Source: Abelmoschus esculentus (lineage: Eukaryota > Streptophyta > Magnoliopsida > Malvales > Malvaceae). From it: a stretch of DNA of 64,000 bases. Where the stretch lies: assembly GCA_035048815.1 (NCBI GenBank), contig JAUCBN010000017.1, positions 3,344,936 to 3,408,935 of the forward strand, read 5' to 3'. The notes beneath the pieces were generated by a model that made no database searches, was not told the origin of the DNA, and was given only the letters and a program-made list of their open reading frames with translations. Below, piece by piece: positions 1 through 10,053 of the stretch (position 1 is the first letter of the stretch; the number at the start of each line of letters is the position of its first letter). A program made the position numbers and the translations under genes.

Positions 1-2
1 AA

Positions 3-374
3 TTGAAGGATCCTGGATGCTTTACCATACCTTGTGCGATAGGAAACCACTATGAAGGAAAGGCCTTATGTGACCTTGGAGCAAGCATAAATTTGATACC
101 TAAATCTATCTTCCAAAAGCTTGGAATAGGAAGGGCAAAACCTACAACCGTGATGCTCCAATTAACAGATAGATCATATGTACAACCTGAAGGAAAGATC
201 AAGGACATATTAGTAAGGGTGGGTAAATTTATTTTTCCAGCTGACTTCCTTGTCTTTGATTGTGAAGCAGATGAAAATGTACCAATCATCCTAGGGAGAT
301 CTTTTCTAGCCACTAGACGCACTCTTATTGATGTGAAAAAAGGAGAGTTGACAATGAGGATTAACGACCAATAA
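3..374 (+). pseudogene. Retrotransposon aspartic protease fragment (Athila type)
   Basis: This is an open frame entering from the left edge; no genuine start codon is visible. The protease active site reads DLGASINLIP near residue 24, with the flap and the conserved C-terminal IILGRSFL near residue 95. Both are hallmarks of plant gypsy proteases that cleave the Gag-Pol polyprotein. The reading frame stops at 372-374, and the sequence continues as a degraded linker. In an intact element RT would follow; here the next recognisable coding sequence is the integrase tail. It is therefore a fragment rather than a working gene. Confidence 0.8.
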
Positions 375-398
375 GTCAAACTCAATGCTTTCCAGACC

Positions 399-919
399 TT
401 GAAAAGACAGGATGATCCAGAGGAGTGCAAGGTTATCCACACCACAAATTCAGGCAGCAAAATATCTTGTCTCAGCAATCACTGCCTTGGCAGTACGCTT
501 GACAATGCTGTTGATAATGGTTACAACAGAGTCTTGGATAATGTTGAAACATCAGAGGTGAAGAAAGCCAATTGGAAAGCACACTTTCTAGGAAAATTCA
601 GGCCTAAATGGTCAGAACCACATGGTGTAGTAACAATCAAATCACGAAGGGATGGACATGAATTCAAAGAGAATGGTCAACTAGGGAATGTTGAAACATC
701 AAAGTGAAGAAAGCCAATTGGACAACACACTTTCTAGGCAAACTCAGGCCCAAATGTTCAAAATCACATGGTGCAATAATAATCAAATCACGAAGGGATG
801 GGCATGAATTCAAAGAGAATGGTCAACTATTGAAGCATAATTCTGGCCAACATAATTTGAGGACTTTAGAGATTATCACTTTAAGAGATGCAATTGCACG
901 CACTCCTCCTGTGAATTAA
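399..919 (+). pseudogene. Integrase C-terminal tail, tandemly duplicated
   Basis: Two successive frames encode the same tail, HFLGK(L/F)RPKWS...HG...IKSRRDGHEFKENGQL. It matches the 'GKLxxxWxGP...FKVNGQRLKHY' segment at the end of plant Athila/Tat integrases, which follows the DDE core and may contact DNA or chromatin. The first copy ends with a stop at 705-707 after running into the second. The second ends naturally at 917-919. The integrase zinc finger and DDE core are absent. Confidence 0.7.
541..833 (+). repeat. 147-bp tandem duplication in the integrase tail
   Basis: The block starting 'atgttgaaacatca' at 541 recurs at 688, with the same order of motifs through 'gagaatggtcaact'. The second copy carries scattered substitutions and a 1-bp deletion that shifts the frame. 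Divergence between the copies shows that the duplication is not recent. Confidence 0.85.
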
Positions 920-1379
920 TCTCTTCATCTTCTCTTTATTTTATTTTTAGGATTAGTTTTAGTTTAGAGTTAATATTTTTATTTTTGTTTCTTTTTAATT
1001 TAATTTTTGTTTGGTGTTTATTTTTAGGACACTAAGCAAGAATGAAAGAGAAGTAGTTCATAGCAGGAAATTTGTTGTCGTGGCCGTAAACAGTGTCAAA
1101 GCCGCAGTAGTCCCCAACCAGCAGAATAATATAACGGCTAGTATGCCGAAATTCCCACCGCGGCAGTAAAGGCTAACGGCTACAAAATGGCTACAAAGCC
1201 AAGGCCTTTATAAGCACCCTCTCCCTCTTGAACTATTTACTCTTGCATTCTTGAATCTTTAGAATTATTTGCTAATCTCTCTCTTGCAATATTCTCTACT
1301 TATCTCCAAGTTATCTTAACACTTTCAGAATCTATCCAGATTATCTCCAAGATCTTCAGAAACTCTCCACTGCTTATCC
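920..1379. promoter_or_regulatory. Intergenic leader with TATA box before the env-position ORF
   Basis: There is no coding sequence here. After the integrase stop comes a T-rich stretch ending in 'tttttag' (a possible splice acceptor near 1027), then G+C-richer sequence. A TATA-like 'tttataag' lies at 1207-1214, followed by a CT-rich tract ('ctctccctcttg', 'ctctctcttgc') that resembles a plant 5' leader, up to the ATG at 1380. This may be an internal promoter, or an intron for a spliced subgenomic RNA; the sequence alone does not decide. Confidence 0.4.
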
Positions 1380-2854
1380 ATGACTACCTACAACAGATTT
1401 CCCCCCACCGTTGTTGAAGAACGATTCAACAGATCTTTCATTGCAAGATAGTTATGGAAAGAGCAAGGATTTCAACACTCTGATGAAGAAAACTATAGAA
1501 TTGAGCATTACTTATTCGATAGAATCAAGTACCAAGAATGGCAAATCTTTTGCCTGCAACCTACCCAGGCCAATGCAACAATAGTGCGGGAATTCTACTC
1601 TCATGGGCCGAGAAAAGACTCTCTGTATGTCCACTACCGAGGAAGGCTGGTTCGACTTGATACCGAGATAATAAATCTATTCTACGACCTAAGCCCTGAT
1701 GTGATAACCATTCCGCATTTATGGAGGACATCATCAATGAAGATTATGAGCTGATCAAAGACGACCTTTGCTACGACAATACTAATTGGGAAACCGGTGC
1801 CCATAGAGGATCGGTAGCAAGGCAGAACTTAAGGCCTGAGGCCAAGCTGTGGAACACATTCGTCAAAAGATGCCTCATCCCAACATCCCACAACAGCACC
1901 ATAGACCGAAGAAGATTGGGTCTCATCCAATCCATCATCAACAAAAGAAGCATCAACGTGGGAGAGATAATCCTAAGGGAAATTTACGAGTGCGGTAAGA
2001 AGGAAAAAGAGCCCTTATATTTTCCATGTTTAATTACGGGTATTTGCACTACTGTAGGTGTGCCAAGGGAGGACACGGACGAATTTACTGCCCAAAGGCG
2101 TGGGTGGACTAGGGAATTTTACCACAAAGTTATGCAAATAACCCAGGCAGAACCAGTCCAGGCAACTCCACAACAATTCACTGCTGACACCACTACTGGG
2201 GCGCAGTACACGATAGATATACCTGATGCTGCCCAGAGCACTGCCGCGGCAGATCCCTACCAGGAGATATTTCAGAGAATGACAGCCATGGACCTAAGAC
2301 AGAAACGGTACATGGAGTATCAAAGAGACTTCAACAACACACTAGCTCAGATGATGCTCCATAATTTTCCCAGCCAAGGGATGCAGTTTCCAGAATTCCC
2401 CACCAACATGTTTGTCACAGTTGCACCCTACACTGAGACGACTCCATCTCTAGGAGGACCAAGACCATTCTACATTACTGGCCCTCAATAACAATTCCAT
2501 GCTATTGTCCCATCTAGGGCAGCAAAGCCTACCGCGACATCTTCAGCCAGCCGACGACCATCGAAGAGGAGAGCAGTCTTCAGCACGCTACCAGAATCCC
2601 CTATCCTCATGGACAGTCTCTCGGCAAAAATAGATACCTACATGCATCAATCTTGAATCGTTGTCGGGCCAAACACTCAACATGCCGAGGCAATGAATGT
2701 TGAAGATGATGGCGGGACGAATATAATGCCCACCGAAGAAATTGCCGAAGAAGAAGAAGGAGAAAAAGTGGACGCTCCAATGCAACGGACATCACCTACA
2801 CGAGTTCAACCGCCCCGACAAGCTAAGACTCATCCATCACCAGCAACGAAATAA
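1380..2854 (+). pseudogene. Putative plant transposon protein (Transposase_32-like) in env position, broken
   Basis: The ATG at 1380 opens a frame interrupted by an in-frame TAG at about 1449. It resumes to about 1715, shifts frame, and continues from 1721 to a TAA at 2489-2491. Beyond that stop the same frame stays protein-like to a TAA at 2852-2854, with only one further TGA at about 2654. The middle part (LWNTFVKRCLIPTSHNST..., NVGEIILREI, YFPCLITGIC) matches my memory of the 'putative plant transposon protein' domain often seen beside plant gypsy elements. The C-terminal third is rich in Q, P, T and E and looks disordered. Its position between integrase and polypurine tract is that of the Athila env-like ORF, but I see no signal peptide or transmembrane segment. 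Its function is unknown. Confidence 0.6.
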
Positions 2855-3688
2855 AAAATGAAACAGTCAGTAGCAAGGCCTCGAAAACTGATCAACGATA
2901 ATAGTTCTTTGGAGTTAATTAAATTTCATTACATATTTATGCTACCTTTATATCTGTACCTGCTCATATTTTTTGTTTCTTGCTGTGAGCCATTGATATA
3001 AGCATTGAGGACAATGCTTGGTTCGAGTTTGGGGGTGTAGATCCACTACCGAGGCAATTCACTACCGCGGTCTTACCATGAAAGGAAGTATTTGAGTTGT
3101 TTTTCAAATTTTTTATTCCACCATGTTACTTAAAATATTGTCCATACTTTTGCACTGCTCTATATCAGTATTGCCTTAGTTTATTCTTTTGAGGCTATAG
3201 AAATCTTTCTCCTTACCATGATTAGGTCCTGTTTAAAAGGCTTAACTTTAGGATACTTAAGGAAGAAAACTTAGAAGCTTGCTATAAGATTGATCCTAAA
3301 AGCACTTTTGAGACTTGTTTGACTATAGGAATATTTTTAATGAACTTAGTTGATAAAGACTTAGATTTTTGGAAATGTTGACTAGAGGTGCCTACCACCG
3401 ACTCTAAGAATCACTCTTCTTCATGCTAGAGGTACCCGAAATTGGCTCTAGTATGCTAAAAAAGAAAAGAAAGAAAGAAATCTTGATGAGAAAACACAAT
3501 CCTTGAGGTGCCCGAAATTGGCTCAAGAAATTGTTGTTTTAAGAAGAGAACACTAATTCCAAGTCTAAGGAATAGACATAGTTATGGTGGGGAGAATAGA
3601 TGAAAACGTAAGACCCAAAGAGAGTAAGATTTGGAAAATTGGTGATTTGCATTGCTTGAGGACAAGCAATAGTTTGAGTTTGGGGGTA
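2855..3688 (+). other. 3' untranslated spacer with two polypurine-type tracts
   Basis: This stretch is noncoding. 'gaggacaatgcttgg...tttgggggtgt' at 3007-3038 and 'gaggacaagcaatag...tttgggggtat' at 3658-3688 are near copies. The second abuts the LTR, as a plus-strand primer should. Between them the phrase 'gaggt(g/a)cccgaaattggctc' occurs about three times (around 3385, 3425 and 3505), with a purine-rich 'aaagaaaagaaagaaag' run. Confidence 0.65.
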
Positions 3689-5033
3689 TAATAAGTACTC
3701 AAAAGATTATCACTTTTTACACCTTTCATGGGCACTAATCACTCAATCTACACCCACTTGGACTAATGCATGCACTTAATGTGAGATATTTAAGTATTTT
3801 GCTTTTGTGACTTATAAAGATGATATTTACAGAAAATGCAAGCTTTACGGTAGTTTTGTGCATCTGCAGGTAGATCTGATGTTGCGGCAGCACCTGAAGG
3901 AGAAGTATCAATATTTTAGGCGAGTTGAAGAGAAAAATGAGGTGGACGTTTCTGGACAAACAACATAAGGATTGGAGCTGGGAAGCGAGTAGAAAGCCCA
4001 AGTTAAAAGGCCACGCGGGAAAAAAATCCTAGTAGAAATAAACTTGGAAATAAAATAAATATTTTTATTTATTTATTTGACTTGTGTTTTACTCCAAGTT
4101 GTATTCCTACTTAAGAAAAGTTTACCCTAGGCCAAGCCTATATAAACCATAGCCGCCTAAAGAGGACAAGATATCATATCATAGACTAGAGAGCCGGATT
4201 TAAGAGAATTCATCTTAGACTTTTAGAGTTTTCTTTGTTTCTCGTTATATCCTAATTTCTTTTAGGCTTAGGTGAAAGTTGTAGAGTATTAGTGAGAAGT
4301 GATTGAACTTTGTTTCTTGTTTTAATGCAATAAAATATCAAAGTTTGCTTATTCTTTATCATTCTTTGTTTTTGCATTCAAGCTCGGGAGAGAAGTTTGT
4401 AAGTAATCTATTTATCTAATATCGGGAGAGTTAGATTCATAAAAGGAATAAGTACAGTGTTTCTCTATTCGGAAAATACTAACTCAACCTAAGGATAGGT
4501 TAGAGTTTCAGCAGCTAAAAGAAGTGTGAGATTGATTGGTGATTATAATTGATTCACGCCGGGAGGTATCATCAAGGACTAGCCATCAACAGTACTTCGA
4601 CTTAGAGATAAGTGGAGTCATCAAAGGACACTTTGCCGAATCTTGGTAAAATCCATCCAAGAGCAAGGGATTGTTGCGGCGGACGTAGCTCATCACTGTT
4701 GAGGCAGAAAACTGTAGTTCTGCCGAGGCAGTGTTGTGTGATTGCATTGGGCGGAAACAAGTCAATTGAATCCACAATACAATATAACTGGATCCTAGCC
4801 ACTTTCTTAATATGTTTCTATTTTATTATTTAGTTTTCTTTATTCAAGTTATTTAGTTTACTCCAATCCAATTAATCTGTGTTTTTATTTTATTTCTTTT
4901 ACAGAGCAAGAAGAAGAAAGAAGGCATATTGAGTAGACCAATCCCTGTGGAGACGATACATGATAATACTTATTACTTTATTACTTGTGACGTGTACACT
5001 TGTACTATTTGCGTACTTTTTACATGCAACACA
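3689..5033 (+). repeat. 3' LTR of the Athila-type element
   Basis: The LTR follows directly after the polypurine tract, beginning 'ataataagtactcaaaag'. This is close to the TGATAAG starts usual for this lineage, with the terminal TG mutated. Near its end it has the recognisable 'aatccctgtggagacgatac' block, and it finishes about 'gcaacaca' at 5033. A TATA box (tatataaa, 4139-4146) and an AATAAA at 4329 fit a U3-R layout. The boundaries are good to a few bases at the 5' side and perhaps ten at the 3' side. No target-site duplication can be tested because the 5' end is outside the window. Confidence 0.65.
4139..4146 (+). promoter_or_regulatory. LTR TATA box
   Basis: 'tatataaa' in the LTR, preceded by G+C-richer sequence and followed about 185 bases later by AATAAA. 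It is the likely start signal of retroelement transcription. Confidence 0.5.
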
Positions 5034-5040
5034 TGTTATT

Positions 5041-5730
5041 GGTTCAGGGTTCGATGACGGTGGTAGTGTATGAGATACAGTTTGTGCGGATGAGCCACTA
5101 TGCCCTTGAGTTAGTCCCAACTGATCAGAAAATATGTGATAGGTTTCGGTATAGGTTGGATCCTGAGTTTAAGACATACCTGTTGGTACCGAGTACATTG
5201 AGTTTGATGTGTAGGTGAATAGGACCAAGGATGTTGAGGAGTCCCTGAGGGAGGCTAAGAAGTTTTCCGATGTTGGTAAGAGGCCTGCTGAGACTAATGC
5301 TCAAAGTAAGCAGGGTAAGAGGTTTTGTGATAACCGATACAGAGCTAATCGATGTCGAGGTAAATTTGGATACGGTGGTCGAGCTCAACAGTTTGGTGGA
5401 GGTGGTGGTGATGTTCCAGTTTGTAATTTGTGTTCTAGGCATCATCCAGGAGAGTGTTGGTGGGCTATTGGTGCTTGTATGGGTTGTGGATCGAATGAAC
5501 ACATGAGGCGTGATTGCCCGAAGTTTGTTGGTGAGTCTAGTGATCGTGTTGAGGCTGCGGTGGTGCTTGGTAGAAGACATGGTCGAGGTAGAGGTCCTTT
5601 CAAGAGGCAGGGAGATGGGCGTAGAGTTTATGCGCAGAGTGGGACTCGTAATGCCACAGATGTGGTTGTAGGTATCTTTTCTTTGCAAAATGTACCGTTG
5701 TTTTCTTTATTTCAGGATCTACGCATTCTT
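5041..5730 (+). pseudogene. Chromovirus gag, C-terminal part with zinc knuckle
   Basis: The frame enters as '(L)VQGSMTVVVYE...FVRMSHYALELVP', the second half of the gypsy gag core domain that forms the capsid-like shell. After a frameshift at about 5215 it continues through a Gly-rich linker to a CCHC zinc knuckle, CMGCGSNEHMRRDC, spaced C-x2-C-x4-H-x4-C, which binds element RNA. An earlier CNLCSRHHPGECW resembles a second, imperfect finger. The N-terminal half of the gag core is missing. Confidence 0.75.
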
Positions 5731-6083
5731 ATATTTTGAGTGAGCATGCGTATTTGTTGGATGTTCCGGTTGAGGTTCTAGATGTAGGTTTGGTGGTTAC
5801 TAGTTCTTTGGGTGAAACAGTCACGGTTAAGAGGTTGTATAAAAGGTGTTTGTTGGAGATGCAAGGGCATATCTTTGAGGTAGACTTGATGGAGTTATCT
5901 TTCCATGGTTTTGGTCTTATTTTGGGTGTTGACTGGTTGACGGAGAACCGAGCAGTGGTGGACTTTGAAAAGAAAAGGATTACTTTGAGGTTGTTGGATG
6001 GTAGTGAGGTTGTGGTGAAAAGTGAATATACCGAATTTTTGTCCAATATGGTTTTGGTTTTGCAAATGGAAAATATGTTGTAG
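5700..6083 (+). pseudogene. Chromovirus protease, active-site Asp lost
   Basis: The SGSTHSYI motif that normally follows the catalytic Asp is present at about 5712-5735, but the preceding codon reads Ile (att) instead of Asp. A frameshift joins gag to this region. Downstream, the fold-defining GFGLILGVDWL segment and the 'VVDFEKKRI' strand are intact. The domain cleaves Gag-Pol in living relatives; this copy cannot. Confidence 0.75.
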
Positions 6084-6092
6084 CATGGTAGT

Positions 6093-7530
6093 ATGACGTA
6101 TCTAGCCTATATGATGAATTCGGGTATAAGAGGTATTTGGGTGCAAGACATTCGAACAATGAGCGATTTCCTAGAAGTATTCCTTAAGGAGTTGCCAGGA
6201 TTGTCTCCCGATAATGAAGTGGAGTTTAGTATCGAGATCTATGCTGGTACTAACTCGGTGTCTATTGCTCCTTATCGCATGGCACCTAAGGAGTTGAAAA
6301 AACTAAAGATGCTGTTGCAGGAGTTGCTTGACCACGGGTTCAAACGACCGAGCGTGTCACCTTGGGGTGCGACAGTGTTGTTTGTGAAAAATAAGGATGG
6401 CACCATAAGAATGTGCATTGATTACCGACAATTGAATAAGTTGACCGTGAAGAATAAGTATCCTTTGCCGTGGATTGAGGATATATTTGATCAGTTTCGA
6501 GGTGCAAGTGTATTCTCGAAGATTGATTTGAGATCGGGGTATTATCAACTGAAAGTAAAGGAAGCAGATGTGTTGAAAACGACTTTTCGGACAAGGTATG
6601 GTTACTATGAGTTTTTGGTGATGCTGTTTGGGTTGACGAGTGCCCTTGCTGCTTTTATGGACATGATGAACCGAGTATTTCAAGAATACTTGAACCAATT
6701 TGTGGTAGTATTCATAGATGATATCCTTGTGTACTCACGTACTGAGGAAGAACATGATAGACATTTGCGGAGAGTGTTACAAGTGTTGAAGGAGAATTAG
6801 TTATTTGCTAAGCTAAGCAAGTGTGAATTTTGGTTAAAGAAAGTGGTGTTTCTTGGTCATGTGGTATCGGAAAAGGGTATTAGCGTTGATCCGATAAAGA
6901 TAAAAGTTGTTATGGGTTGGAAGCAACCTAAATCGGTGTTAGAGGTTTGGAGTTTTCTAGGGTTGGTTGGATACTATCGTAGATTTGTTGAAGGTTTTTC
7001 GAGCATTGCTGCTCCTATGATCAAGCTTTTGCAAAAGAAGGTTCCTTTTGAATAGAAAGAAAGTCAACAAAAGAGCTTTGAGAAGTTAAAGGAGGTGTTG
7101 ACTAGTGCTCCGGTGTTGGTTCAACCCAAGTCAGGTGAAGACTTTGTAGTTTATAGTGATGCATCTTATGTTGGTCTTGGATGTGTTTTTATGCAAGAGG
7201 GGAAAGTTGTAGCGTATGCCTCTAGACAGTTAAGAGTGCATGAAAAAAAATACTCGACGTATGATTTGAAGCTTGCGGCGGTAGTTTTTGCTTTGAAAGT
7301 TTAGAGACACTACTTATATGGTGAGAAGTGTACCATATACACGGATCACAAGAGTTTGAAATATCTCATGTCACAAAAGGATCTAAAACTTAGGCAACGA
7401 AGATGAATGAAGTTGCTTAATGATTATGGTTTGACTATCGAGTATCATCCAGGAAAAGCAACGTGGTGGCAGATGCTTCGAGTTGTAAGACAGCGGTGGA
7501 GTTGAGGGCTATGTTTGCTAAGTTGAGAAT
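6093..7530 (+). pseudogene. Chromovirus reverse transcriptase and RNase H
   Basis: Read in order: the RT entry 'PYRMAPKELKKLK', 'GFKRPSVSPWGATVLFV', 'RMCIDYRQLNKLTVKNKYPLP', 'FSKIDLRSGYYQ' and the catalytic FIDDILVYS (about 6713-6739). Then 'FLGHVVSEKGI', 'FLGLVGYYRRFV', the RNase H block 'VYSDASYVGLGCVF' with 'AYASRQL', and 'TDHKSL' near 7340. In-frame stops at 6798 (a Gln position in relatives), 7054, 7303 and 7404 (Trp positions) break it. All fit single C-to-T or G-to-A changes. The catalytic residues themselves are conserved, so decay came after a functional insertion. Confidence 0.9.
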
Positions 7531-7559
7531 TTCAAAGGAAGGTGGTTTAGTGGCGGAGT

Positions 7560-7787
7560 TGCAAGTGAGACCTGTGTTGGTTGAGATGATAAAAGCGAAG
7601 TAGTTAGAGGATGAAACTTTGATGCCTCTTATGGAGGATATTGCTGAAGGTAGACTGACCGAGTATCATTTTGATGATGATGAGGTTTTTTTACTTTGGA
7701 GGTCAGATAGTGGTGCAGGATGATGTTGAGTTGAGACAAACTATCTTGACAGAGGCTCATACTAGTCCGTTTGTTATGCATCCGGGT
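7560..7787 (+). pseudogene. Chromovirus integrase, N-terminal zinc-binding part
   Basis: 'LRQTILTEAHTSPFVMHPG' supplies the two His of the HHCC integrase finger. The reading frame is interrupted at 7788 by a solo LTR. It resumes after the duplicated CGGGT at 10059 with 'SVKMYKDLK...FVARCVCQRVKAEH', which supplies the Cys pair. Stops or shifts at about 7600 and 7700 already disable it. Confidence 0.75.
7783..7787. repeat. Target-site duplication CGGGT (left)
   Basis: Five bases matching 10054-10058, on either side of TG...CA termini. This is the usual Ty3/gypsy duplication size. Confidence 0.9.
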
Positions 7788-10053
7788 TGTAATAACCCAA
7801 ATTTGGAGGTCAAAAATCCCCAATAATAAAGTCAAAATCCCTAATTATGCCCTAAGAATTGGGGATTTAAGTTTTGAATTCAGGGACTAAAATGAAAATT
7901 CTGAAACTATTAGGCTCACATTTTAAATTAGAAAAGTTCAAACCCTTGAAGGGTAATTAAGCCAATTTTCTATGGGAACGTTTCCTTCTTCTGGTAACCG
8001 AAACATTAAATGAGAGTTAAGAGAATTTCTTTAATTCTCAAGTTAAATTCGAATGATCGAAATCCTTTCCTATTTTACCGATCATTCTTCCTCTGTTGTA
8101 CTGTTGTTTTTGCTCAAGAGATTGTCTTCCTTTTTGGATCGATTGTTGGTAAGTGGGTAAGTTCCAGATCTGTTTCAATTCTTTTTCTAATTTTTGTTTC
8201 GAATTCGGTAAAAGGGTTTTGGTTATCTGGGTTGGTTGATTCGAATGGCTTATAGTTGCTTTTTGGTAATGGTTTAGTGTTGGTTTTGAGTGTAAGGGAT
8301 GGGTGTTTGGTTTGAAGTGTTCATGGGGGTTGAGTTACTGATTTAATCGAATATAAATGTCGGAGATGTTGTTTGATCCGTTTAAAAAATTGATTTGGTG
8401 TTTAATCGAGTGAGGAATTATAATAGAAGTGTTTTGAATCGAATTAGAGTTAAAATCAAATCGAATTGGGGTTTTTTATGCGTTTTAAAGCCTGTTTGGG
8501 GAGGAAGAAAATTCTGGAATTTCCAGATTTTCCCAGAAAATCTGGGAAATTCTCAAATTTTCCTGGGAACCAAACAGGGCGAACCGAACCCAGCAGAACC
8601 CGGTCTAGACCAACCGGCCCAAGAGAACCGGCCCAGAACCGAACCGGTTCAAGCCCAGAATCGGTCAGACCGAACCGCCGAACCCAGACCCGACCCGAAC
8701 CGCGACCCGCCCGCCCGACCCGACCCGATATCCGACCCGAACCCGACTCGACTGACGTCATCGCTGACGTCATCGATGATGTCACTGCTGATGTCAGCGT
8801 TAACTGATGACGTCACTGCTGACGTCAGCGTTAACTGATGACGTCACTGCTGACATCAGCGTTAACTGATGACGTCACTGCTGACGTCAGCGTTGACCAG
8901 TGCTGACGTCAACAGTTGATTTTTTTTTTACCCGGGTCCACCTTATGTTTTTCGACGTCCTGAATCCAATGACGCTATCCGTTTTTCGAAATTCTAACCC
9001 AAAGTGTCGTTTTGGGAGGTTTTAAGTTCGATAAGTTATCTGGAAATTATCTGAAAAAGGTTCTAAATCAATTTTTGTTTGCTTCAGGTGACGAGGATTC
9101 TGACCCCGAGCAGTTACCTCATCCTCTTCCTGTACGAGGTCCGATACATCCGCATTCGGGACCTTCACGTGAGTAACAGTTAAATTCTATTTAGTTTATT
9201 TTACGGTAGTGTGGCATAGTAGGAAGTCTAATATGTTTCCATTATTTGTAGACTCTACTCCTACTCAGCCCGGTGGTAGAGACGAGTCCAATAGACGTCA
9301 GGGTCGTCGTTGAATCTTCTGATACAGGTGTGTTCTCTCCCGTTCATCCTGTAAATGTTGATCTGCTTATTCGATTTCTGTTATCCGTATGATCATGCAT
9401 CATTCTGTTATACCGATTCTGATTCTGTTATCTATCATGCTTGCCTCCTGTTAGTTAATAAGGCATGCATTCTGATTCTGTATCTGCATTTAACATGGCA
9501 TCTGGGATATTATCTGTGTACGGGGAAGTTAGTGATTTTATCACTTCTGTTCAGTGGCTCCACCTTCGGGTCGAGATACCACTTCTGTTGGTGTGATGGT
9601 GTTAGAGTGGTCTGGGGACCAACTCTTCTGAGGTGTTCGGAGATGGGTACATATCATGCATACTCTGTCTGTTCTGCATATCCTGTTCTGTTATTCCGTT
9701 ATCTGTTCTAGAGACATACTAGGTTCCCCAGCTTACACCCTCTCAGGTTCTTGTTTCAGATCTCAGATCTAGGCTAGGTACGGTACTTGGAGGATCCGGT
9801 TTTAGTACTGATTTATAGTATGTTTTTCCGTTTCGGATTATTTTTATTTGAATAAGAATTTCTGTAAGTTGAACATTAAATATTTATTGGGTTTTGCAAC
9901 ATTTATTGTTTAAATAAATTATGGGTTCAGTTATTTAATAATTTATCGGAATATTTTATTTATTTTTGTAAAAACCCTAACGTGAGAAACAAGTTTTCAA
10001 TTCGTAAACCCTAACTTGTAATCTAAGAAATTAGGTTAAATTTAGGGGTTACA
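7788..10053 (+). mobile_element. Solo LTR, 2266 bp, inserted in the integrase
   Basis: It begins TGTAATAACCC and ends GGGGTTACA, imperfect inverted termini of the TG...CA kind. It is flanked by identical CGGGT at 7783-7787 and 10054-10058. Removing it and one CGGGT rejoins the integrase reading frame. No internal protein-coding region or primer-binding site is present, so this is one LTR left after LTR-LTR recombination. Inside are a CCGAACC-rich tract (8580-8750), an array of TGACGTCA (8753-8911) and T-rich stretches. The small ORFs here are low-complexity translations. Confidence 0.9.
8753..8911. promoter_or_regulatory. Array of eight TGACGTCA palindromes
   Basis: Perfect TGACGTCA octamers start at 8753, 8765, 8808, 8820, 8839, 8870, 8882 and 8904. 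One-mismatch versions start at 8777, 8789 and 8851. The sites at 8808, 8839 and 8870 are spaced exactly 31 bp apart because a 31-bp unit containing 'gttaactga' is tandemly repeated; within units, sites alternate at 12 bp. TGACGTCA is the palindromic core bound by plant bZIP factors of the TGA class (the as-1 motif is TGACG). In an LTR this could act as an enhancer; binding is inferred. Confidence 0.8.

Larger units (their letters stand above)
1..5033 (+). mobile_element. Athila-type Ty3/gypsy retrotransposon, 3' part
   Basis: In order: an aspartic protease with the DLGAS active site, an integrase C-terminal tail, an ORF in the env position, two copies of a 'gaggacaa...tttgggggt' polypurine-type motif, and an LTR. 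The protease runs almost directly into the integrase tail, so reverse transcriptase, RNase H and the integrase core have been deleted. The gag and 5' LTR would lie before position 1. The 3' edge near 5033 abuts chromovirus gag sequence without any leader, so this element probably inserted into, or truncated, that gag. The lineage call rests on the DLGAS protease, the env-position ORF and the polypurine motif; it was not tested by phylogeny. Confidence 0.75.

Noticed and set aside
5125..5688. 187-codon minus ORF opposite the chromovirus gag
   Set aside because: It is a Ser/Thr-rich antisense shadow of the zinc-knuckle gag frame, which has recognisable motifs on the plus strand.
8395..8838. Arg/Pro/Glu-rich ORFs of 109-147 codons on both strands
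   Set aside because: They are translations of a CCGAACC-rich low-complexity tract and the TGACGTCA array inside a solo LTR. All frames look alike and no start context or domain is present.
9355..9711. 118-codon ORF in the solo LTR
   Set aside because: Cys/Tyr/Leu-rich translation of a T-rich noncoding LTR segment; no motif or start context.
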